From Alphaproteobacteria bacterium HGW-Alphaproteobacteria-18 (lineage in GTDB: Bacteria; Pseudomonadota; Alphaproteobacteria; Caulobacterales; Hyphomonadaceae), in assembly GCA_002841155.1 (NCBI GenBank), contig PHEH01000016.1, forward strand, positions 63,416 to 100,378: a stretch of DNA of 36,963 bases, written 5' to 3'. The notes beneath the pieces are model-generated. The model saw only the letters and a program-made list of their open reading frames with translations. It had not been told where the DNA came from and searched no databases. Of the stretch, positions 32,625 to 36,963 are shown one piece after another. Numbering within the stretch: position 1 is the stretch's first letter; the number at the start of each line of letters is the position of its first letter. The position numbers and the translations under genes were made by a program.

Positions 32625-33205
32625 GCGCCCTCTACACCACCGTTTCCACCGCTGACATCCTCCGCTTTGCGGCGGAAAATCCGCTCGCCTGGATCGTGCC
32701 TGCCGCCGATCCTGACGATGCGATCCTGATGCCGCTCCTGATGGAAACCGGCGCAGACGGCGCCCCGGCCACCCTGCTCGGCCATCTGCCCCGCTCAGGA
32801 CCCCTCACCGTCCGGCTCCGGGAAAACCCGCGTGCCACCTGCCTGTTCCTCGGCCCCCACAGCTATGTATCGCCCCGCTGGATCTCAAAGCCCGGCTGGG
32901 CACCCACCTGGAACTTCGTCTCCCTGAAAGTCACCGGCACGGTGACGCTGGACGATACCCTCACCGAACATGCCGTCCGCACACTGGCCACCCATATGGA
33001 GGCACCTGCCGGTTCCGACTGGAGCATCGACCAGGTCGGCGCGCGCCTGCCAGGGCTCCTCCGGGGGATCATCGGCTTCCGTATGCAGATTGAAATGCTC
33101 CAGCCCCGCTTCAAAACCGGCCAGGACGAGTCCGCTGCCTCCCAGGCTGAAATCCATGCCCATCTCGATGGCCATCCCCTCCAGTCCTGGATGACCAAAC
33201 CCTGA
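32621..33205 (+). CDS. PaiB-like FMN-binding protein
   Basis: A 194-residue protein of the FMN-binding split-barrel/PaiB family, annotated as negative transcriptional regulators after Bacillus PaiB although DNA binding is not established for most members. Landmarks are NPLAWIVPA near the N-terminus, GPHSYVSPRWI (78-88), PTWNFVSLKVTGTV (95-108) and LPGLLRGIIGFRMQIE, the usual family segments. Its ATG overlaps the esterase stop by 4 nt, so they are translationally coupled. It could bind FMN or heme and take part in the same pathway, or regulate it. Confidence 0.85.
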   Translation: MSALYTTVSTADILRFAAENPLAWIVPAADPDDAILMPLLMETGADGAPATLLGHLPRSGPLTVRLRENPRATCLFLGPHSYVSPRWISKPGWAPTWNFVSLKVTGTVTLDDTLTEHAVRTLATHMEAPAGSDWSIDQVGARLPGLLRGIIGFRMQIEMLQPRFKTGQDESAASQAEIHAHLDGHPLQSWMTKP

Positions 33206-33245
33206 CCCTGCCGTAGCCCCGCTGCGCGCCCCACCCAGATTAAAG

Positions 33246-34865
33246 ATGCCCCCAATGACCCTTCCCCCGAACCAGCCCGTCCGCAGCTTCGCCCCTAGCT
33301 CACCCGAGCGCGCCAGCCTCACCGCCGAGATCGCCCGCCAGCGTGCCAATCCGCGCCGCGCCCTCCCGGTCATCAACGGCAAGGCGGTCGACACCGGTAC
33401 GTCCACGGACATGCGTGAGCCGCACGCCCACGCCAACAGCCTTGGCACCTACGCCTCCGCTGGCGCGCCCGAAGCGGAGGCCGCCATCACCGCCGCCCTC
33501 GACGCGCGCCATGACTGGTCGCGCATGGAGCCTGCCGCCCGCCGCGCCGTTTTCCTGCGCGCGGCCGAGCTTCTCGCTGGCCCCTTCAACGACCGCCTGC
33601 TCGCCGCCACCATGCTCGCCCAGAGCAAGACCGCCTTCCAGTCGGAGATTGATGCCTCCTGCGAGCTGATTGATTTCCTGCGCTTCAACGTCGCTTTCGC
33701 CGAACTGATCGACGCGATGCAGCCCCTCTCCTCGCCCGCCGAGCGCAACCGCCTCGAACATCGCCCGCTCGATGGCTTCGTCTTCGCCGCCGCCCCGTTC
33801 AACTTCACCGCCATCGCGGGCAACCTCGCCCTCGCCCCGGCGCTGATGGGCAATACCGTCGTCTGGAAACCGTCCGAACGCGCCGTATATTCCGCTGCCT
33901 TCCTGATGGACCTCTTCGAAGCGGCAGGCCTGCCTCCCGGCGTCATCAACATGCTCCCGGCCGAAACGCCCGCCGCCATCGGCGATACGGTCCTCGCCAG
34001 CCCCCATCTCGCCGGCGTACACTTCACCGGCTCCACCGCCGCCTTTGACCGCATCTGGCAAACCGTCGGCAGCAACATCTCCCGCTACCGGTCCTATCCC
34101 CGCCTTGTGGGCGAAACCGGCGGCAAGGATTTCGTCTTTGCCCACGCCTCGGCCGATGTGGATGCCCTCGTCACCGCCCTCGTGCGCGGCGCGTTCGACT
34201 ATCAGGGTCAGAAATGCTCTGCCGCCAGCCGCGCCTATATCCCCTTCAGCCTCTGGAAACCGGTCACCGAGCGCCTCGCCGATATCGTCAGCAGCCTGAA
34301 AATGGGCGATGTATCCGATCTCACAAACTTCATGGGCGCCGTCATCGACCAACGCGCCTACACCCAGATTTCCGCTTTCCTCGATCACGCCGCCAGCGCG
34401 CCCGGCCACCGCAAGATCGCGGGCGCCGCCCCCTCAGACAAGGAAGGCTGGTTCATACCGCCCACCGTCATCGCCTGCGATGATCCGAAATCGCACATCA
34501 TGACCGAGGAAATCTTCGGCCCCGTCCTCGGCCTCTATGCCTATCCCGATGGCAAGCTCGCCGAAACGCTCGCCCTCGTCGATCAGTCCACGCCCTATGC
34601 CCTGACAGGGGCCATCTTCGCGCAGGACCAGGCCATTATAAACCAGCTCTCCCTGGCGCTCCGGGACGCAGCCGGCAACTTCTACATCAACGACAAACCC
34701 ACCGGCGCCGTCGTCGGCCGCCAGCCCTTCGGCGGCGGGCGCCGCAGCGGCACGAATGACAAGGCCGGCAGCCCCTTCAACCTCCTGCGCTGGTCCTCCC
34801 CGCGCACGGTGAAGGAAACCTTCGTCCCGCCCGTTTCCCATCTCTATCCACACATGGCCGGGTGA
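33246..34865 (+). CDS. pruA: 1-pyrroline-5-carboxylate dehydrogenase
   Basis: A 539-residue stand-alone aldehyde dehydrogenase of the P5C dehydrogenase family, oxidising glutamate-gamma-semialdehyde to glutamate with NAD+ in proline and arginine breakdown. Visible features are AAAPFNFTAIAGNLALAPALMGNTVVWKPS, HFTGSTAAFDRIW, the general base E290 in VGETGGKDF, the nucleophile C324 in GQKCSAASRAYIP, and EEIFGPVLGLYAYPD. The length fits the eukaryote-like PruA rather than bifunctional PutA. No proline dehydrogenase is adjacent. Its TGA shares one base with the downstream symporter ATG (TGATG), so they are coupled; import and breakdown of one amino acid is the natural reading. A second ATG three codons in is possible. 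Confidence 0.9.
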   Translation: MPPMTLPPNQPVRSFAPSSPERASLTAEIARQRANPRRALPVINGKAVDTGTSTDMREPHAHANSLGTYASAGAPEAEAAITAALDARHDWSRMEPAARRAVFLRAAELLAGPFNDRLLAATMLAQSKTAFQSEIDASCELIDFLRFNVAFAELIDAMQPLSSPAERNRLEHRPLDGFVFAAAPFNFTAIAGNLALAPALMGNTVVWKPSERAVYSAAFLMDLFEAAGLPPGVINMLPAETPAAIGDTVLASPHLAGVHFTGSTAAFDRIWQTVGSNISRYRSYPRLVGETGGKDFVFAHASADVDALVTALVRGAFDYQGQKCSAASRAYIPFSLWKPVTERLADIVSSLKMGDVSDLTNFMGAVIDQRAYTQISAFLDHAASAPGHRKIAGAAPSDKEGWFIPPTVIACDDPKSHIMTEEIFGPVLGLYAYPDGKLAETLALVDQSTPYALTGAIFAQDQAIINQLSLALRDAAGNFYINDKPTGAVVGRQPFGGGRRSGTNDKAGSPFNLLRWSSPRTVKETFVPPVSHLYPHMAG

Positions 34866-36286
34866 TGGACGGGCTGCGCGACGCCCTCTCCGCCTTTGGT
34901 GACTGGCTGATTGGTCTGGTCTTCACCGCCGTCCCCCTCTTCGGGGTTGAGGTAAACCTGATCGTCCTCTGGCTGTTTGCCGGCATGGTGTTCTTCACGC
35001 TGCGGCTTGGTTTCCTGAACCTGCGCGGCTTCGGCACGGCCGTCTCGATCCTCCGGGGGCGGAATTACGATCCCACCGCGCCCGGAGAAATGACGCCCTT
35101 CCAGGCCCTCTCCACTGCGCTTTCTGGCACGGTCGGCCTCGGCAACATCGCCGGGGTCGCCATCGCCATCGCCATGGGTGGCCCCGGCGCCGCCTTCTGG
35201 ATGGTCGTCGTCGGTTTCTTCGCCATGACCTTAAAATTTGCCGAAGTCGTCCTCGCCGTCCGCTATCGCACGATTGACGAAACCGGCCGCGTCTCCGGCG
35301 GCCCGATGTATTATCTCTCCCGCGGCCTCGCCGAGAAAGGCCTCCCCCGCCTCGGCAAGGTGCTCGGCACGCTCTACGCGGTCTTCGCCCTCGTCGCCTT
35401 CATCCAGATCGTTCAGGTCAACCAGTCCTACTCCCAGGTCAGCACCGTGCTTGGCCTGGAGCAGAACAACACCGCCGCGCTCGGCTACGGCATTCTCATC
35501 GCGGGTCTCGCTGCCATCGTGCTGCTAGGCGGCGCTGCCTCGCTGGCGCGCATCACGTCAAAGCTCACGCCCCTGATGTGCGGCCTCTATCTCACCGGCG
35601 CCCTCATCGTCCTCGCCGTGAATGTCACCGCCATCCCCGGCGCCCTGGCCACCATCATCGTCCAGGCCTTCACGCCGGACGCCGCCGTCGGCGGCCTGAT
35701 CGGCGCTTTCGTGGCGGGCATGCGCCGCGCCGTCTTCTCCAATGAAGCCGGCATCGGCGCTGCCTCCATCGCCCACGCCGCCGCCAGGACGCGTCATCCG
35801 GCCTCGGAAGGCTTCGTCGCCCTGCTCGAGCCCTTCATCGACACGGTCATCGTCTGCTCGGCCACCGCCCTTGTCATCGTCACCACCGGCGTCTGGCAGG
35901 ACGGCCACACAGACATCGCCATGACGTCGGCCGCCTTCGGCACCGTCTCGCCCTGGTTCCCAGCTATCCTCGCCGTCGCCGTCTGCCTCTTCGCCTTCTC
36001 CACCATTCTGGCGGTCGGCTATTACGGCCTGCAGATCTGCGCCTACCTCTTCGGCCGCCGCCCCCTCATCCGGCGCCTCTACCTCACCCTCTTCTGCCTC
36101 CTCCTCCCCCTCGGCACGATCGCAGACGTCACCACCGTGCTGAACATCATCGACAGCCTTTTCTTCCTCCTCTCGGTGCCAAACCTGATCGGCCTCTACC
36201 TCCTCTCCGGCGTCGTCGCCGCAGAGCTGCGCGTATTTCGAGAAGCAGAAAGGGAGAGAGTGTCCGCTCAGGCCGGCCTTGGATAA
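34865..36286 (+). CDS. AGCS-family Na+/alanine symporter
   Basis: A 473-residue inner-membrane transporter of the alanine/glycine:cation symporter family (AlsT/DagA type), with about eleven hydrophobic helices. Diagnostic stretches are TLRLGFLNLRGF, STALSGTVGLGNIAGVAIAIAMGGPGAAFWM, SGGPMYYLSRGL, and MRRAVFSNEAGIGAASIAHAAART. The GVGNIAGVA and SNEAGIG motifs mark the substrate and sodium site. It imports alanine or a related small amino acid with Na+. The start at 34865 overlaps the pruA stop. The 3' end approaches the second TGTCC array. Confidence 0.93.
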   Translation: MDGLRDALSAFGDWLIGLVFTAVPLFGVEVNLIVLWLFAGMVFFTLRLGFLNLRGFGTAVSILRGRNYDPTAPGEMTPFQALSTALSGTVGLGNIAGVAIAIAMGGPGAAFWMVVVGFFAMTLKFAEVVLAVRYRTIDETGRVSGGPMYYLSRGLAEKGLPRLGKVLGTLYAVFALVAFIQIVQVNQSYSQVSTVLGLEQNNTAALGYGILIAGLAAIVLLGGAASLARITSKLTPLMCGLYLTGALIVLAVNVTAIPGALATIIVQAFTPDAAVGGLIGAFVAGMRRAVFSNEAGIGAASIAHAAARTRHPASEGFVALLEPFIDTVIVCSATALVIVTTGVWQDGHTDIAMTSAAFGTVSPWFPAILAVAVCLFAFSTILAVGYYGLQICAYLFGRRPLIRRLYLTLFCLLLPLGTIADVTTVLNIIDSLFFLLSVPNLIGLYLLSGVVAAELRVFREAERERVSAQAGLG

Positions 36287-36290
36287 TTTC

Positions 36291-36360
36291 TGTCCTGAAG
36301 TGTCCCGGTTTGTCCTGATTTGTCCCAAAGTGTCCCGAACTGTCCGGAAGTGTCCAAGTC
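36291..36360. repeat. 10-bp tandem TGTCC array, copy 2
   Basis: Seven TGTCC cores begin at 36291, 36301, 36311, 36321, 36331, 36341 and 36351, an exact 10-bp period, all in the same orientation as the array at 21256-21335. Units include TGTCCCGGTT, TGTCCTGATT and TGTCCGGAAG. Another TGTCC at 36261, inside the symporter gene, is in phase 30 bp earlier, perhaps by chance. The array starts 4 nt after the symporter stop codon. It has no spacer structure and is not a CRISPR. Confidence 0.9.
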
Positions 36361-36376
36361 TGGCAGGCGGCTGGCG

Positions 36377-36425
36377 TTGGAGTTTTGTTGGAGCTTCGTT
36401 GGAGTTTTCGGGCAGAAACTCCAAC
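36377..36425. repeat. 11-bp TTGGAG array with perfect hairpin
   Basis: TTGGAG cores begin at 36377, 36388 and 36399, an 11-bp period (TTGGAGTTTTG, TTGGAGCTTCG, TTGGAGTTTTC). The last unit pairs with an inverted copy: GTTGGAGTTT (36398-36407) and AAACTCCAAC (36416-36425) form a perfect 10-bp stem with an 8-nt loop. TTGGAG recurs twice with the same 11-bp spacing at 36932 and 36943, inside the partial gene. Confidence 0.75.
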
Positions 36426-36445
36426 GGCGCAGCAAGCCGATAGCG

Positions 36446-36574
36446 CCCCCACCCCAACCCTCCCCATAGTCATGGGGAGGGGGCAACTCACCCATCGCTG
36501 AAACCTGACCTCTCCCCAACCACAACAGGTCCCCTCCCCACGGATGTGGGGAGGGATAGGGTGGGGCACCTCTC
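36446..36574. repeat. Dispersed compound repeat, copy 2
   Basis: Matches copy 1 at 171-285 in the same order and orientation: a CCATAGTCATGGGGAGGGGG segment, CACAACAGGTCCCCTCCCC and GGGAGGGATAGGGTGGGG. The copy-1 core loop GACT is replaced by a different short sequence within the CCCCTCCCC...GGGGAGGG inverted repeat, a compensated change that suggests the stem is what is kept. Confidence 0.75.
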
Positions 36575-36681
36575 AGTAAAAGCCCGCCCTATCCACCATT
36601 ATTCCCCCCAAACCTGCTGCAAAGCCGCGATTTTCAGAAATCTCATCCACCCCCTCCGGGAACGGAGCTATACTTCCTCCC

Positions 36682-36963
36682 ATGACACCCCAGATCGCCC
36701 GCCTCTATGCCCATGTATTGCCCGTCTTCTGGCCATACCTCTGGCTACAGCTGCGCTGGATCTTCAAACGTCAGGATAAGGAACTCCGCACCCTCCTCAT
36801 CTCCGTCACAAGATGGGGCCAGGTCCACATCGTCCAGGTCGGCGATCATTGGCGCGCTTACCGAAAACCCGCGCCCGTGAAAGCGGGCTGGGACGATCCC
36901 GTCTGGCAAAGCGCGATCCCGCCAAACATGGTTGGAGTTTTTTTGGAGGAGTCCCAAACCCCT
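36682..36963 (+). CDS. Partial protein of unknown function, open at the right edge
   Basis: The frame opens at the ATG of 36682 and runs 94 codons to the window end without a stop. It starts MTPQIARLYAHVLPVFWPYL, with an aromatic-rich first 28 residues that may be a membrane segment, then a basic RWIFKRQDKELR stretch. GGAACGGAG lies about 15 nt upstream. The last codons contain the 11-bp-spaced TTGGAG motif (36932, 36943), read here as VGVFLEES; this may mean the true gene ends nearby and the repeat has invaded its 3' end. No family recognised. Confidence 0.55.
   Translation, partial: MTPQIARLYAHVLPVFWPYLWLQLRWIFKRQDKELRTLLISVTRWGQVHIVQVGDHWRAYRKPAPVKAGWDDPVWQSAIPPNMVGVFLEESQTP

Larger units (their letters stand above)
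36287..36681. other. Repeat-filled intergenic region, no gene
   Basis: Between the symporter stop and the partial gene at 36682 I see no credible coding sequence. The region holds, in order: the 10-bp TGTCC array (36291-36360), the 11-bp TTGGAG array with a hairpin (36377-36425), and copy 2 of the dispersed compound repeat (36446-36574). The remainder to 36681 shows nothing beyond a possible ribosome site (GGAACGGAG at 36659-36667) for the downstream gene. Confidence 0.7.

Noticed and set aside
36291..36360. CRISPR array
   Set aside because: Units are 10 bp with no 25-40 bp spacers, and no cas genes are in the window.

Overview
The window is GC-rich, densely coding DNA from a heterotrophic alphaproteobacterium. 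Gene order and protein style suggest the Hyphomonadaceae/Caulobacterales side of the class. The supporting features are hom-glpX, rplM-rpsI-argC with a type-2 ArgC, a heme A synthase beside a DUF2842 protein, a class I PHA synthase, TonB-dependent uptake, and the dispersed GC-rich intergenic palindromes typical of these genomes. The genus assignment is inference only. I see no tRNA or rRNA genes, no CRISPR array and no insertion sequence with a transposase.

Layout. 1-407 is repeat-rich non-coding DNA plus the glpX terminator. 408-3073 (minus) holds glpX, hom and a small zinc-ribbon protein. 3120-4800 is an AT-richer island with one plus-strand gene, a predicted PD-(D/E)XK nuclease with a coiled coil. 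4813-6461 (minus) has an alanine/LL-DAP-type aminotransferase and a small lipoprotein. 6533-8365 is PHA synthase. 8511-10484 (minus) is rplM-rpsI-argC. 10522-12832 has a lipoprotein, heme A synthase and a DUF2842 protein. 12838-14901 is an AraC regulator divergent from an aldo/keto reductase, with a 21-bp-spaced direct repeat between them. 15074-16743 groups an exported DsrE-like lipoprotein, a cytochrome c'-like protein and a 1-Cys peroxiredoxin. 16836-22919 is CoA metabolism: a CoA-transferase-like protein, two CaiB/BaiF proteins flanking a thioesterase, and a divergent succinate-semialdehyde-type dehydrogenase. 22929-33205 holds a second AraC regulator and a divergent uptake locus. One arm is a TonB receptor, a beta-propeller/amidohydrolase lipoprotein and an outer-membrane protein. 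The other arm is a PepSY membrane protein, an HSL-type esterase and a PaiB-like protein. 33246-36286 is a P5C dehydrogenase translationally coupled to an AGCS amino-acid/Na+ symporter. 36287-36681 is non-coding and full of repeats. A partial gene runs off the right edge.

How the parts may work together. Most genes are central metabolism: gluconeogenesis, Asp-family and Arg biosynthesis, carbon storage, heme A and translation. The accessory parts are fatty/short-chain acyl-CoA and aldehyde handling, a substrate-uptake locus of unknown substrate, and a small redox/sulfur cluster.

The most unusual signals are two non-coding arrays of a TGTCC core repeating at exactly 10 bp (21256-21335 and 36291-36360). 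The second is followed by an 11-bp-period TTGGAG array with a perfect hairpin. The second main candidate is the isolated island nuclease gene lying between hom and the aminotransferase.
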